Positions 17,673 through 26,868 are shown, counted from the stretch's first letter. The stretch is DNA of 34,070 nucleotides from Deltaproteobacteria bacterium (GCA_029933005.1 JAOZOY010000013.1:18061-52130), one strand, 5' to 3'. The notes: generated by a model from the letters alone, not told the origin. Made by a program: numbers and translations.

Positions 17673-17689
17673 GATGATCTCGTAAAAAC

Positions 17690-17793
17690 GTAACTGTTCA
17701 GGTTGGTTAGGCTGTAGGCTAAAGGCTATTAGTTTTCGAAGTTTATCTTTCCCACTGTCTAAAGGTCTACAGCCTGTCGACCTGGACGGTTAC
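17690..17793. repeat. Interspersed repeat with terminal inverted repeats, copy B
   Basis: The ends (GTAACTGTTCAGGTTG at the left, its imperfect reverse complement at the right) form roughly 28-bp inverted repeats around heptads GGCTGTA-GGCTAAA-GGCTATT. It is related to copy A at 7790-7901. It lies between cheY and the FliL-like gene and may separate their transcription. Confidence 0.7.
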
Positions 17794-17889
17794 ATAGAAT
17801 TATTGTCTGTAATTTCCGTGCCCGTGTGGGAAGAAAAAGATAGGGGTACTGCAAAGAGTGCCTTGTCTTTGGTGTTATCTACAGGTTCA

Positions 17890-18270
17890 TCAGCCGCCAA
17901 AAATTTTATCGATTTTTTCTCCAAGAGTCTCAGCGGTAAAAGGTTTGACAATATACTGGCTTACCTTGGCTTTCACGGCCATGATAATATTGTCCTGCTG
18001 GGCTTCAGCAGTGACCATGATAAATGGCGTGTCTTTCATGCCATCATCAGCCCGAACATGTTTCAGCAGGTCCAGTCCTGTCATTTTAGGCATATTCCAG
18101 TCGGAGATGATCAGGTCGACTTTTTCCTGTTTTAAAACGTCAACGGCGGTTGTTCCGTCATCGGCTTCAATGATCTGTTTGTAACCAAGCTGAACCAGAA
18201 TGTTTTTTACAATACGCCGCATGGTTGCGAAATCATCAACAATAAGAATTTTCATGTCGGTATCAGGCAT
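17890..18270 (-). CDS. cheY: Chemotaxis response regulator CheY
   Basis: This is a single receiver domain of 126 residues with no output domain. The residues fall at the classic E. coli CheY positions: acidic pair D12 and D13, phospho-acceptor D57 in IISDWNMP, T87 in VTAEA, and K109 in VKPF. Phosphorylated CheY binds FliM at the flagellar switch to change rotation. The fliM gene at the head of this gene block has the expected N-terminal docking helix. It lies 146 bp downstream of fliA. Confidence 0.93.
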   Translation of the reverse strand: MPDTDMKILIVDDFATMRRIVKNILVQLGYKQIIEADDGTTAVDVLKQEKVDLIISDWNMPKMTGLDLLKHVRADDGMKDTPFIMVTAEAQQDNIIMAVKAKVSQYIVKPFTAETLGEKIDKIFGG

Positions 18271-18416
18271 GGGTTATTTCCCTCCCAGGAAACATACTAT
18301 TTGGGGACAAAGTCCTTTCGTTGTTTTATATGAGTTGAGACGGCTTAAGGCCTGAGTCATTAAATTACTTAATTTTACTTTTTTCGTAAAGACAGAAATA
18401 GTGCCCTGTTTTACGT

Positions 18417-19205
18417 TTACACGTCCGATAATATTTTTTTCAGCTTTGATCGCAGCCGATACATGGCCTTGCTGTGCATTTGGGAAATTCGTGACTCGGT
18501 ATAGCCCATGACTTTACCTATTTCCTTCATGGTCAGTTCATCAAAATAATAGAGGGATACGGTGAGTTTTTCTTTTTCCGGCAGCTGGTCAATAGCCTTT
18601 GCAATCAAGATACGAACTTGACCGAGATTTATTTTCGTAAAGGGATCCTTGCTGTTGGCGGAAAAAGCCTCTATCAGGTTGTAGGAGCTGGAGGCCGCCG
18701 GATTTTTCCGGCGCAGCATTTCAATGTCTAAAAAGGAAACCGATTTAGTCTGGTCCAGAAGTTTGTAGAATTTTTCAAGTGAAAGGTTCATGGCCTCGGC
18801 AGTTTCTTCATCCGTGGCCGGCCTTCCCAGTTTTTTTTCCAGGGCTGAATACGTTTTTTCCAGTTCATGACTTTTTTTCCGGATTGACCGGGGCACCCAG
18901 TCCAGTGAACGAAGTTCATCAAGCATTGAACCCTTTATCCGGAATTCGGCATAGGTTTTGAACTGAACGTTTTTGGAATGATCGAATTTGGAGATCGCAT
19001 CAATGAGACCGATAACACCGCAGCTGACCAGATCATCCAGGGAAATCTGAGGGGGCAGCCTGGCGGCAAGCCGACTGGCAATATACTTGATCAGCGGCGT
19101 ATAAGTCAGGATCAGCTCGTTCCTTTTTTCAGGAGTCAACTGGCTGTCAAGGCTGAAATAGGCCTTGGTATAATCCTTGAATTTTGGTGATTGTTGTCTG
19201 GTCAT
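18417..19205 (-). CDS. fliA: Flagellar sigma-28 factor FliA
   Basis: FliA directs RNA polymerase to late flagellar and chemotaxis promoters. Region 2 is visible around DDLVSCGVIGLIDAI and FKTYAEFRIKGSMLDELRS, with DWVPRSIR at its end. Region 3 holds LGRPATDEETAEAM. Region 4 ends with a helix-turn-helix (TMKEIGKVMGYTESRISQMH). I chose the ATG at 19205, giving 262 residues, the usual length, and starting 13 bp after the flhG stop. An earlier in-frame ATG at 19262 would overlap flhG by 44 bp and add 19 residues that do not look like FliA. Neither start has a strong ribosome binding site. Confidence 0.93.
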   Translation of the reverse strand: MTRQQSPKFKDYTKAYFSLDSQLTPEKRNELILTYTPLIKYIASRLAARLPPQISLDDLVSCGVIGLIDAISKFDHSKNVQFKTYAEFRIKGSMLDELRSLDWVPRSIRKKSHELEKTYSALEKKLGRPATDEETAEAMNLSLEKFYKLLDQTKSVSFLDIEMLRRKNPAASSSYNLIEAFSANSKDPFTKINLGQVRILIAKAIDQLPEKEKLTVSLYYFDELTMKEIGKVMGYTESRISQMHSKAMYRLRSKLKKILSDV

Positions 19206-19218
19206 GCCATCAAGTATA

Positions 19219-20115
19219 TTACAGGTTAAAGAGTCCTTTCCAGAAAAATTTAATATTTCCATCTAGCTGTTGTTCCGGTTCTTCCCGGCACAGCTGTTCC
19301 GCAAGTTCCATGAACATCCGGCTGGCCGCTGCTTCGGGGGAAATCTGGGTCAGCAACCGCTGGGCTCTGACTGCCTTGGGAAGTTTGTCGTCAAACGGGA
19401 TATAGCCGAGGAAGTCCAGGGACAGGGAATCAAGAAAGCGGTCCGCCACCAGGGAGAGCTGGCGGAATACCGCCAGAGCTTCTTGTCTGGAATGAGCGGA
19501 ATTAATCAGGATTCGGAATTTCTTGATATCATGACGGCTGGACAGAACCTTGATCAGGGCATAGGCATCAGTGAGGGACGTAGGTTCCGGAGTCAGGACG
19601 ATGATTCGTTCTTGTGCCGCCAGGGTAAAGTAGATGACGTTATTGTTAATGCCGGCCCCGGTATCGATCAGCATGATGTCGATTTTCCGGCCGAGAGCTT
19701 CCATTTCGCTCAAAAAGTAGAGTTTCTGGCTCTCGCTGAGATCAGCCAGCTCCATTATGCCCGAACTTGCCGGCAGAATCATGATATCGCCGGGGCCGCG
19801 GACAATGATATCCGCCAGGTTTTTTTCACCAGTGAAGACATGGTGCAGGTTGTATTTCGGGGTCAGGCCCAGCAGGATATCAACATTGGCCAGGTTCAGG
19901 TCCGCGTCAAGGATTAGAACCTTTTTGCCGGTCTGGCTCAGGGTATAGGCCAAGTTGACGGAAATATTGGTTTTGCCGACCCCTCCCTTGCCACTGGTGA
20001 TACAGATCACCCGGGGCGGCGCGTCAGCGGATACTAACCCGGAAAGATCCTCTCCCTGGGGAGTTGGCGACGGTTGATTTAACATTATTCTTTTCAAGGT
20101 CTCAGCTTGGTTCAT
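19219..20115 (-). CDS. flhG: Flagellar number regulator FlhG (MinD-like ATPase)
   Basis: FlhG is a membrane-associated ATPase that works with FlhF to set flagellar number and position. The 298 residues begin with the QAETLKRIM helix, matching the DQAxxLR element that activates the FlhF GTPase. A deviant Walker A, SGKGGVGKTN, lies at 41-50, and DADLNLANVD follows. The mid-region IDTGAGINN and the C-terminal part (from about 250) are typical, and an amphipathic tail follows. It lies 149 bp after flhF and is followed closely by fliA, the usual order in polar flagellates. Confidence 0.94.
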   Translation of the reverse strand: MNQAETLKRIMLNQPSPTPQGEDLSGLVSADAPPRVICITSGKGGVGKTNISVNLAYTLSQTGKKVLILDADLNLANVDILLGLTPKYNLHHVFTGEKNLADIIVRGPGDIMILPASSGIMELADLSESQKLYFLSEMEALGRKIDIMLIDTGAGINNNVIYFTLAAQERIIVLTPEPTSLTDAYALIKVLSSRHDIKKFRILINSAHSRQEALAVFRQLSLVADRFLDSLSLDFLGYIPFDDKLPKAVRAQRLLTQISPEAAASRMFMELAEQLCREEPEQQLDGNIKFFWKGLFNL

Positions 20116-20132
20116 GAGCGGCTCCAGGTTAT

Positions 20133-20167
20133 CAGAAAACAGAAGTCAGAAGCCAGAAGACAGAAGA
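20133..20167. repeat. Heptamer tandem repeat between flhF and flhG
   Basis: Five successive seven-base units of CAGAAGN type lie just upstream of flhG: CAGAAAA, CAGAAGT, CAGAAGC, CAGAAGA and CAGAAGA. They are part of the intergenic heptad family seen through the window. Confidence 0.85.
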
Positions 20168-20264
20168 TGGAAGTGACTTTATCAGATCTTTTCCTCAGTA
20201 TTTTTTTTACTGTTTTCATTCTTTGTTGTGCCCCTCTGTGGGCATGGCCATTTGTATGATGTTA

Positions 20265-21386
20265 TTATGCCCTGAGCGGCCAGTCCGCCGGTTTTAACTC
20301 GGTTCGGTTCAGCATGGCGGCAAATCCTTGCCAGCCTTTTTTAAACAGGGTATGCAGATAGGGTCGTGATGCTGCCAGGAAATCTTCCGGTACGCGCTGG
20401 CCGCAGGCCAGATAGGAAACCGGCAGGGATGATGCGGCAATCTCCTGGCATAGAGTGGCATATGTTCTGGTTTCATCCACCTTGCTGATGATCAGGCTGG
20501 CAATGTCCAGTGGGGTATATGAGTTGATAATAGTTTTGATATCCTCTTTCTTGGTGCTGGCGCTCACAACAAGATAGGGCCTGATGAAATTAAACGGAGT
20601 GAACCAGTCTTTAAGTTCCGCGACATGATCAGGGTCATAAGGACTTTTGCCGGCTGTATCGATGATAATCAGGTCGCTGTTCTGATGCCGGGATATAGCG
20701 CAGGCCAAATCTTTTTTTCGCAGAACAATTTCACAGGGGAGGCGCATTATTCTGGCGTAGGTCCTCAGCTGGTCGGTGGCGCCGATCCGGTAGCAGTCCA
20801 TTGACAGCAGCGTGACTTTGCAATTCTCCTGCAGACTGAACCACGCGGCCAGCTTGGCGGCCGATGTGGTCTTGCCGACGCCGGTGGGTCCAACCAGGGC
20901 GAGAATTGCCGGTCGGGTTGATTTTTTTATTTCCAGGGGATTGATGCGGATCTGTTCAATAATAGAGTCTCGCCATTTTTCAACTTTTGTTTTCGTTATT
21001 TTTATTGATTTGTTTTTTTCCGCAGGGCTTTTGATCCCTTCTATCCGGGTTTGTTCTTTCAGCATTCGCGAAAAACGCATTTTCAGATCACGGGATTCAA
21101 AATTGATTTCTCCCCTATCTATTTGTTTTGCCTTCTGCTTCGGGATGTTTCCGCGAAAAGTGTGATGGCCATAAGTTGACGGAGCCTTTTGTCCGGCTGT
21201 TTCCACCGGGGAAGCCGTCATGGTTTCAATCTCATAATCCATGGCCGCAATCACCTCGAACCGGGCATTGCTGCTTCCTTTGTCTATTGTTTTCGTGGAC
21301 AGGATCACCGCGTTCTCACCCAGCTCCTTTTTAACCATGGCAAAGGCTGTGATATTGTCCGGCGCTTCGAATCGTTTTATTTTCAT
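20265..21386 (-). CDS. flhF: Flagellar biosynthesis GTPase FlhF
   Basis: FlhF is an SRP-type GTPase that marks the site of flagellum assembly. The 373 residues begin with the family N-terminus MKIKRFEAPDNITAFAMVKK. A poorly conserved linker follows, and the G domain then shows GPTGVGKTT (166-174), IIIDTAGKSPYD and a TKxD-like SKVDET. It overlaps flhA by 4 bp, so the two are coupled. FlhG, which activates its GTPase, is encoded next. Confidence 0.95.
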   Translation of the reverse strand: MKIKRFEAPDNITAFAMVKKELGENAVILSTKTIDKGSSNARFEVIAAMDYEIETMTASPVETAGQKAPSTYGHHTFRGNIPKQKAKQIDRGEINFESRDLKMRFSRMLKEQTRIEGIKSPAEKNKSIKITKTKVEKWRDSIIEQIRINPLEIKKSTRPAILALVGPTGVGKTTSAAKLAAWFSLQENCKVTLLSMDCYRIGATDQLRTYARIMRLPCEIVLRKKDLACAISRHQNSDLIIIDTAGKSPYDPDHVAELKDWFTPFNFIRPYLVVSASTKKEDIKTIINSYTPLDIASLIISKVDETRTYATLCQEIAASSLPVSYLACGQRVPEDFLAASRPYLHTLFKKGWQGFAAMLNRTELKPADWPLRA

Positions 21387-23497
21387 TTTTCGGTGTTCAG
21401 TTGAATAGTCCCCAGTGATGCAATTTTGGTCTGGGCCGTGATTTCATTATGAGAAATTACCTGGGCCTGGGGCAGGAATCGTTCAATAAGTTGGCGCAGA
21501 TGTCTTCTGATCAGCGGCGAGCAGATGAGAATAGTCTGAAAACCCTCTTCATGGATTTTTTCAGCTTCCTGCTGGATCGACTCAATGATAGTACGTACCA
21601 AGTTCGGTTCCAGGGTCAGAAACGAGCCCTGCTCTGTTTTTTGTATTGATTCCCGAATCAGGTCCTCGATCTGAGTGGACAGAGTCAGAACGGAAATTTT
21701 GCCGTCCTCGTCGGTCATTGCGCTGATAATTGATCTGGCCAGTTTCTGGCGGACATATTCAGTCAGGATGTCCGGATCCGTACTCATGGGAGCATAGTCC
21801 GCCAGTGTTTCAGTGATGGTCAGGATATCACGAATAGAGACTTGTTCCCGCAATAAATTTTGGAGAACCTTCTGCACGCCGCCCAGAGTAAGCAGGTTTG
21901 GCACCAGTTCTTCAACAACCTTGGGATGGGTTTTTGCCAGATTGTCAAGGAGTTTCTGGGTGTCCTGGCGGCCAAGCAGTTCATCAGCATGGCTGCGCAG
22001 CACTTCGGTGAGATGGGTGGCAATAACGGTGGATGGATCAACCACGGTATAGCCGGCAACCTGAGCCTCGTCTTTTTTGTCTTCGGCAATCCACAGGGCG
22101 GGCAGTTGAAAAGCCGGTTCCGTTGTGGGAATGCCTTCAATTTCCCGTTTTGCCGCGCCGGAATCCATGGCCAGCAGATAACCCATCATCAGTTCACCCC
22201 TGGCAATTTCGATCCCTTTAAGGACAAGAACATATTCATCCGGTTTAATCTGCAGGTTATCGCGGACATGGAGCGGAGGTATGATAAGACCCATTTCCGT
22301 AGCAAACTGTCGCCTGATGCCGCGAATTCGTTCCAGTAAATCACCTTCCTGGCTATCATCAACCAGGGGGATGAGACCGTAACCCACCTCAAGTTCAAGG
22401 ATGTCAAGGTTCAACAGCGACTCCACGGTTTCCGGAGAACCAGGCAGAGCCTCGGTTGCTTTTTTCTCTTCTTCCTCCTTAATGGCCTCACTTTCCTGTT
22501 CCTTGGCCTGATACTGAAAGGCAAACCAGGCCAGGCCCCCCATGCAGATGCCCAGTATAAGGAAGGGAACGTGGGGCAGGCCCGGTATCAGGCCGAAGAG
22601 CAGGATAATGCCTGATGAGACTGCCAGTGCCTGGGGTTGTCTGCCGAACTGAATGGAGAGTTCTTTGCCCATGCCCACGTCCGATGCGGCGCGGCTGACA
22701 ATAATACCGGCTGATGTGGAGATGATCAATGATGGAATCTGGGAGACCAGGCCATCGCCAATGGTCAGCAGAGTAAAGGTTTCGGCGGCCTGGAAGAGAT
22801 CCATGTTCTGGATGAAAAAGCCGATACACAGGCCGCCGATGATGTTGATTACCATAATGACAATGCTGGCAATGGCCTCACCTCGGACAAACTTACTGGC
22901 ACCGTCCATGGACCCGTAAAACTCGGATTGTTTGCTGATTTCCTGGCGCCGTTGTTTGGCTGTTTCTTCGTCAATCAGTCCGGCGTTGAGGTCGGCATCA
23001 ATGGCCATCTGCTTGCCGGGCATTGCATCCAGGGTGAAACGGGCCGCCACCTCGGCAATTCGGCCGGAACCCTTGGTAATGACGATAAAATTAATAAGCA
23101 CCATGATTAAAAAGATGATGGTCCCCACCGCGAAACTGCCGCCCACGACAAAATCACCAAAAGACTGGATGACCCGGCCGACGGCCCCTGGACCCTCATG
23201 GCCGTGGAGCAGAATCAGCCTGGTGGAGGCGATGTTCAGGGAAAGCCGGAAAAGCGTGGTTAAAAGTAAAAGGGAAGGAAAGGACGAAAAATCAAGAGGA
23301 TTGGTGTTGTACATGGACATCAGCAGAATGGTCAGGCTCATGGTGATGCCCAGGGAGAGCAGCAGATCCAGCAGCATGGTGGGAAGAGGCAGGATCATGA
23401 TAATGAGGATACCCACCACTCCCACCGCCATCAGTAAACTGGATGGATCCATGTTGATGGCTTTGAAGCCTGAAATTTTTTCCGTTGATTCGGCCAT
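21383..23497 (-). CDS. flhA: Flagellar type III export protein FlhA
   Basis: FlhA is a core part of the export gate. The N-terminal half (about 20-330) carries eight membrane helices and the C-terminal half is the cytoplasmic substrate-docking ring. The FHIPEP signature is clear around residues 146-173 (RIAEVAARFTLDAMPGKQMA, then IDADLNAG). The 704-residue length is normal. It starts 57 bp after flhB and overlaps flhF. The charged linker (EEEEKKATEALPGS) near residue 340 separates the halves. Confidence 0.96.
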   Translation of the reverse strand: MAESTEKISGFKAINMDPSSLLMAVGVVGILIIMILPLPTMLLDLLLSLGITMSLTILLMSMYNTNPLDFSSFPSLLLLTTLFRLSLNIASTRLILLHGHEGPGAVGRVIQSFGDFVVGGSFAVGTIIFLIMVLINFIVITKGSGRIAEVAARFTLDAMPGKQMAIDADLNAGLIDEETAKQRRQEISKQSEFYGSMDGASKFVRGEAIASIVIMVINIIGGLCIGFFIQNMDLFQAAETFTLLTIGDGLVSQIPSLIISTSAGIIVSRAASDVGMGKELSIQFGRQPQALAVSSGIILLFGLIPGLPHVPFLILGICMGGLAWFAFQYQAKEQESEAIKEEEEKKATEALPGSPETVESLLNLDILELEVGYGLIPLVDDSQEGDLLERIRGIRRQFATEMGLIIPPLHVRDNLQIKPDEYVLVLKGIEIARGELMMGYLLAMDSGAAKREIEGIPTTEPAFQLPALWIAEDKKDEAQVAGYTVVDPSTVIATHLTEVLRSHADELLGRQDTQKLLDNLAKTHPKVVEELVPNLLTLGGVQKVLQNLLREQVSIRDILTITETLADYAPMSTDPDILTEYVRQKLARSIISAMTDEDGKISVLTLSTQIEDLIRESIQKTEQGSFLTLEPNLVRTIIESIQQEAEKIHEEGFQTILICSPLIRRHLRQLIERFLPQAQVISHNEITAQTKIASLGTIQLNTEK

Positions 23498-23554
23498 TTT
23501 TCTTTTTTACTTCTCTACCTTCTTTATATTCTTGCTTTTCTACTTCCAGCCGTT

Positions 23555-24625
23555 CTATGCTGCATTCTGCCTGAGCTTATAGACATAGGCCATAACCTCG
23601 GCAACCGCCTGGAAGAGGTTTTCCGGAACGGTTTCATTCAAGTCGACGGTTTTAAACAGGGCGCGGGCCAGGGGTTTGTCTTCAACAATCGGCACCTTAT
23701 GTTCTTTGGCCACTTCCCTGATCCGTTTGGCGATTACGCCGGCGCCTTTGGCCACCACTATGGGCGCTGTCATGGAGTCGTTGTCATAACGGAGGGCAAC
23801 AGCCAGACGGGTGGGGTTGGTAATCACCACGTCTGCGTCGGGTAGCTCCGTCATCATTCTTTTTCTGGCCATTTCCATTTGGATTGAGCGGATCCTGCCT
23901 TTCACATGGGGATCACCTTCGGTCATTTTGGCCTCTTCCTTAACTTCCTGTTTTGTCATCTTCATTTTTTTCATAAATTGCCAACGCTGAAAGGCATAGT
24001 CCAGAGCGGCGAGTAAGGCAATAATCAGCGCTGATTTTAAAAAAATCCAGAAAGCGATTCTGGTGTAAAAAAATAAAATTTCGATCACTTCCTGATCCAT
24101 GAGAGGGATGATCTCGTCCATGGATTTTTTGACCTCCGCATAGGCCACATAACCAACAATGATAAGCTTGGCGATTGATTTGACCGTATTTGCCAGGGTC
24201 TGCATGGAAAAAATTTTGCCAAATCCCTTGATCGGATCGATTTTTTCAAACTTCGGTGTGATCTTTTCAGTGCTGAAAAGAAAACCTACCTGGGCAAAGT
24301 TGGCCACAAGGGCCGTGACCAGGATGACCCCCATCATGGGCCCTACCATAATGCTGAATTGGATCATGGCTTCCCTGGTCATCATGGGCATATTTACCGG
24401 GATAATATTGATGGTATGCAGATGGCCCAGGTAATAGTGAAGAACCAGCATAAAACGCTCGAGAAGAAAACCGCCAAGGAAATAAAGTGTCATGAGGCCA
24501 ATCAGCAGCACGGCCGCAGACGGCACCTCCATGCTTTTGGCAATGTCCCCCTTTTTTCTGGCTTCAGCCAGACGGCGCGCAGTGGGCTCCTCGGTTTTTT
24601 CCTGGCCGCTGGATTCTTCAGCCAT
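23555..24625 (-). CDS. flhB: Flagellar export switch protein FlhB with altered NPTH motif
   Basis: FlhB sets export specificity and normally cleaves itself between N and P of NPTH, switching from rod/hook to filament substrates. The 356 residues have the expected order: hydrophilic N-terminus SSGQEKTEEPTARRL, four membrane helices (about 33-210), and a cytoplasmic domain from about 215. The autocleavage site reads NPTR at 270-273, arginine for histidine (codon CGT). The N-P scissile pair remains, so cleavage may still occur, but the kinetics or switch timing could differ. The gene lies between fliR and flhA and is preceded by a 108-bp palindrome. Confidence 0.95.
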   Translation of the reverse strand: MAEESSGQEKTEEPTARRLAEARKKGDIAKSMEVPSAAVLLIGLMTLYFLGGFLLERFMLVLHYYLGHLHTINIIPVNMPMMTREAMIQFSIMVGPMMGVILVTALVANFAQVGFLFSTEKITPKFEKIDPIKGFGKIFSMQTLANTVKSIAKLIIVGYVAYAEVKKSMDEIIPLMDQEVIEILFFYTRIAFWIFLKSALIIALLAALDYAFQRWQFMKKMKMTKQEVKEEAKMTEGDPHVKGRIRSIQMEMARKRMMTELPDADVVITNPTRLAVALRYDNDSMTAPIVVAKGAGVIAKRIREVAKEHKVPIVEDKPLARALFKTVDLNETVPENLFQAVAEVMAYVYKLRQNAA

Positions 24626-24653
24626 TTTTCAATTTTTCCTGTAACCTTTTTCT

Positions 24654-24761
24654 GTAAGCGTTCACAGGTGCCGGAGATTACCGTAGGCAGGGCGGGTGAT
24701 TATAGCCCCCCTATGTCAGACGCCCTGATAGCGGTAAGATTCGGTGCCTGTGATCGCTTAC
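24654..24761. repeat. 108-bp palindromic element, copy 1 (fliR-flhB gap)
   Basis: The outer arms are 22 bp (GTAAGCG at the left, CGCTTAC at the right), followed by nested 4-bp, 7-bp and 8-bp stems and a 5-base apical loop. It is the same length as copy 2 and about 86% identical by eye (roughly 15 differences). Two of the differences are compensatory pair changes in the inner stems. It ends 28 bp before the flhB start codon. Confidence 0.85.
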
Positions 24762-24767
24762 CTTTTG

Positions 24768-24789
24768 TCTCTTGACTCCTGACTTCTAG
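24768..24789. repeat. Short degenerate heptad repeat next to fliR stop
   Basis: Units TCTCTTG, ACTCCTG and ACTTCTA follow palindrome copy 1 and adjoin the fliR stop codon. They resemble the CTGGCTC/CTCCTGR heptads at 1-56. Confidence 0.55.
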
Positions 24790-24790
24790 T

Positions 24791-25579
24791 TTATCCCATC
24801 CCCGCCGCCATTCTGGGCAGATCCCGGCCAAGCTGTTCAAAGTAGTTCATTATCAAAGGCAGAAAGTAGCCCAGGGAAAGTCCGACAAAAATGAAGCCCA
24901 CGCCAATATTTAACGGCATTCCCACAATCAGGATAGGAATCTGCGGCACGGTCTTGGCAATAATACCCATGCCCACATGGGTGAAAAAAACCGCCGCCGA
25001 GGCCGGGGCCATAATTTTGACTGCGATGACAAACATCTGGGCAGTGGCCTGCATCATGCCGTTATATGTGGCCTGGGTCAGGTGCAGGGAACCCGGTTTC
25101 ACCCAGATAAAGCTCTCGATCAAGGTTTTGATAAAGATATGATGACCATTCATGGCCAGAAAAATCAGGATAGCGATCACGTTCCAGAATTGGCCCACCA
25201 GGGAGACCTGGGTGCCGAATTGTGGGTCCATGACACCAGCCATGCCCATGCCCATCTGAATACCCACCATTTGGCCGGCGATCTGAAATGCGGCAAAAAC
25301 GAGGCGGGCCAGAACCGCCAGTAAGGCTCCGAAGCAGATCTCGGTGACGACAAAAAGAAGCAGGCCAGGAATACTCTCCGGAAGATCCGCAGGGGTGACC
25401 GGGACAACAGGAACCAGAACCAGAGCGATCATCAAGGATAAGAGCACCTTGATGTGGCTTGGCACCGAGGGCGAGCCAATGACCGGCATAAAAAAAATCA
25501 ACGGTACCACCCTGATCATGATGGTAACCAGGCAGAGAAATTGACTGATTGTCCAGTTGAGTAATCCCGTGTCGATCAT
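24791..25579 (-). CDS. fliR: Flagellar export protein FliR
   Basis: FliR joins FliP and FliQ in the export gate in the inner membrane. The protein is 262 residues from the ATG at 25579, beginning MIDTGLLNWTISQFLCLVTI, with about six membrane helices and family features such as FFMPVIGSPSVP and GQMVGIQMGMGMAG. A GTG at 25621 would add 14 polar residues read from a low-complexity stretch; the ATG gives a start typical of the family. It lies 45 bp after fliQ and is separated from flhB by a palindrome. Confidence 0.94.
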   Translation of the reverse strand: MIDTGLLNWTISQFLCLVTIMIRVVPLIFFMPVIGSPSVPSHIKVLLSLMIALVLVPVVPVTPADLPESIPGLLLFVVTEICFGALLAVLARLVFAAFQIAGQMVGIQMGMGMAGVMDPQFGTQVSLVGQFWNVIAILIFLAMNGHHIFIKTLIESFIWVKPGSLHLTQATYNGMMQATAQMFVIAVKIMAPASAAVFFTHVGMGIIAKTVPQIPILIVGMPLNIGVGFIFVGLSLGYFLPLIMNYFEQLGRDLPRMAAGMG

Positions 25580-25624
25580 CTTTTTATCCCAGCCCCTCTG
25601 CTCTTTGCCTCTCTGATCCACTAT

Positions 25625-25894
25625 TCAACGAATAATATCCGGCAGGCTCAGAATCAGTTCCCGGGTATAATCCGTCAGCTTGATCATCATCCAGGATGAA
25701 AAAAAGAGCATGGCCAGCATCACTGCAAAAATTTTCGGAACAAAAGTCAGTGTCATTTCCTGAATTTGCGTTGTGGCCTGGAAAATAGCGATCAGCAGGC
25801 CCACCGCCATACCGATGAGAAGAAGCGGCGCAGAAAGAAGCAGGGTAATGATAATGGCTTTTTCTCCCAGGGTAATGGCTTCAACAGGGGTCAT
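25625..25894 (-). CDS. fliQ: Flagellar export protein FliQ
   Basis: The 89-residue protein has two membrane helices (about 15-40 and 52-75), the standard size for FliQ. Family features are VEAITLGEKAI at the start, the loop FQATTQIQEMTLTFVPKI, and a short cytoplasmic end. Several copies assemble with FliP and FliR into the export gate. It lies 173 bp after fliP, the gap holding an inverted repeat, and 45 bp before fliR. Confidence 0.94.
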   Translation of the reverse strand: MTPVEAITLGEKAIIITLLLSAPLLLIGMAVGLLIAIFQATTQIQEMTLTFVPKIFAVMLAMLFFSSWMMIKLTDYTRELILSLPDIIR

Positions 25895-25910
25895 TTTTGC
25901 TCCAATTTTC

Positions 25911-25976
25911 GATTTTTGAATGCGGATTCCGGATTGCGGAATTTTCTGAATGAACCGAAATCCGCATTCAAAAATC
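25911..25976. repeat. Perfect 18-bp inverted repeat with heptad units (fliP-fliQ gap)
   Basis: GATTTTTGAATGCGGATT (25911-25928) is exactly reverse-complemented at 25959-25976, around a 30-bp spacer. The left part reads as seven-base units AATGCGG-ATTCCGG-ATTGCGG, the same unit as at 6870-6918. It starts 16 bp upstream of the fliQ start codon. Confidence 0.85.
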
Positions 25977-26067
25977 CGAAATTGAGTGAAAATTTAGCTG
26001 TAATTATTTGATATTGCAAAGTATTTATCGATACATTAAAAAATATTAGTATGCCGAAGAAAAGCGC

Positions 26068-26829
26068 TTACACCCCAAAACTTTGCACCAGTGAGCCGAC
26101 AATGAGATGCCAGCCGTCAACAAGGACAAAGAGCAGAAGTTTAAAGGGCAGTGAGACCATAACCGGCGGCAGCATCATCATACCCATGGAAAGCAGAACA
26201 CTGGCCACCACCATGTCAATCACCAGAAAGGGCAGAAAGAGAATAAAGCCGATCTGAAAGGCAGTTTTCAGTTCACTGATCATGAAGGCCGGTATTAGAA
26301 TCGAAGACGGCACCTCGTTCTTGTTGGCCGGTTTTTCAAGCTTGGCCATGGACAGGAACAGGGCCAGATCTTTTTCCCTTGTCTGTTTAAACATGAAGCT
26401 CCGGAGCGGTTGCAGACCTGTCTTAAATGCCTGTTCCAGATTGACCTCCTCGGATATGTAGGGCTTGACGGCCTGGTCATTAATCTGTTTCAGCACCGGC
26501 GACATGATGAACAGAGTGAGAAAAAGCGACAGCCCGATAAGTACCTGGGTCGGCGGCATCTGTTGCGTTCCCATGGCAGTGCGCAGAAAGGAAAATGCAA
26601 TCACCAGGCGGGTAAAACAGGTGGTCATCAGCAGGATGGCCGGTGCCACGGACAGAATTGTGAACATCAGCAGAATCTCGATGATGGTGGCCACATCCTT
26701 TGGGTTATCCGTTTCCTGCAGACCGACTTGGACCGTGGGCAAAGTCACTGCTTCCGCCATTGCTGACCAAAAGGTTATTGTCGACAGAATAACAAGCAGA
26801 GGGATGATAATTTTTTTGAAATCAATCAC
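26068..26829 (-). CDS. fliP: Flagellar export protein FliP
   Basis: FliP forms the centre of the export gate. The 253 residues start with a cleavable signal peptide (about 1-26, ending near AMAEA), as in other FliP proteins. The family signatures FTRLVIAFSFLRTAMGTQQM and PAFMISELKTAFQIGF follow, with four membrane helices. It lies 169 bp after fliO, with palindrome copy 2 in the gap, and 173 bp before fliQ. Confidence 0.95.
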   Translation of the reverse strand: MIDFKKIIIPLLVILSTITFWSAMAEAVTLPTVQVGLQETDNPKDVATIIEILLMFTILSVAPAILLMTTCFTRLVIAFSFLRTAMGTQQMPPTQVLIGLSLFLTLFIMSPVLKQINDQAVKPYISEEVNLEQAFKTGLQPLRSFMFKQTREKDLALFLSMAKLEKPANKNEVPSSILIPAFMISELKTAFQIGFILFLPFLVIDMVVASVLLSMGMMMLPPVMVSLPFKLLLFVLVDGWHLIVGSLVQSFGV

Positions 26830-26868
26830 GGGGTGAAATTCTCATTTTTTTGTGAAATGTCTTATTTT

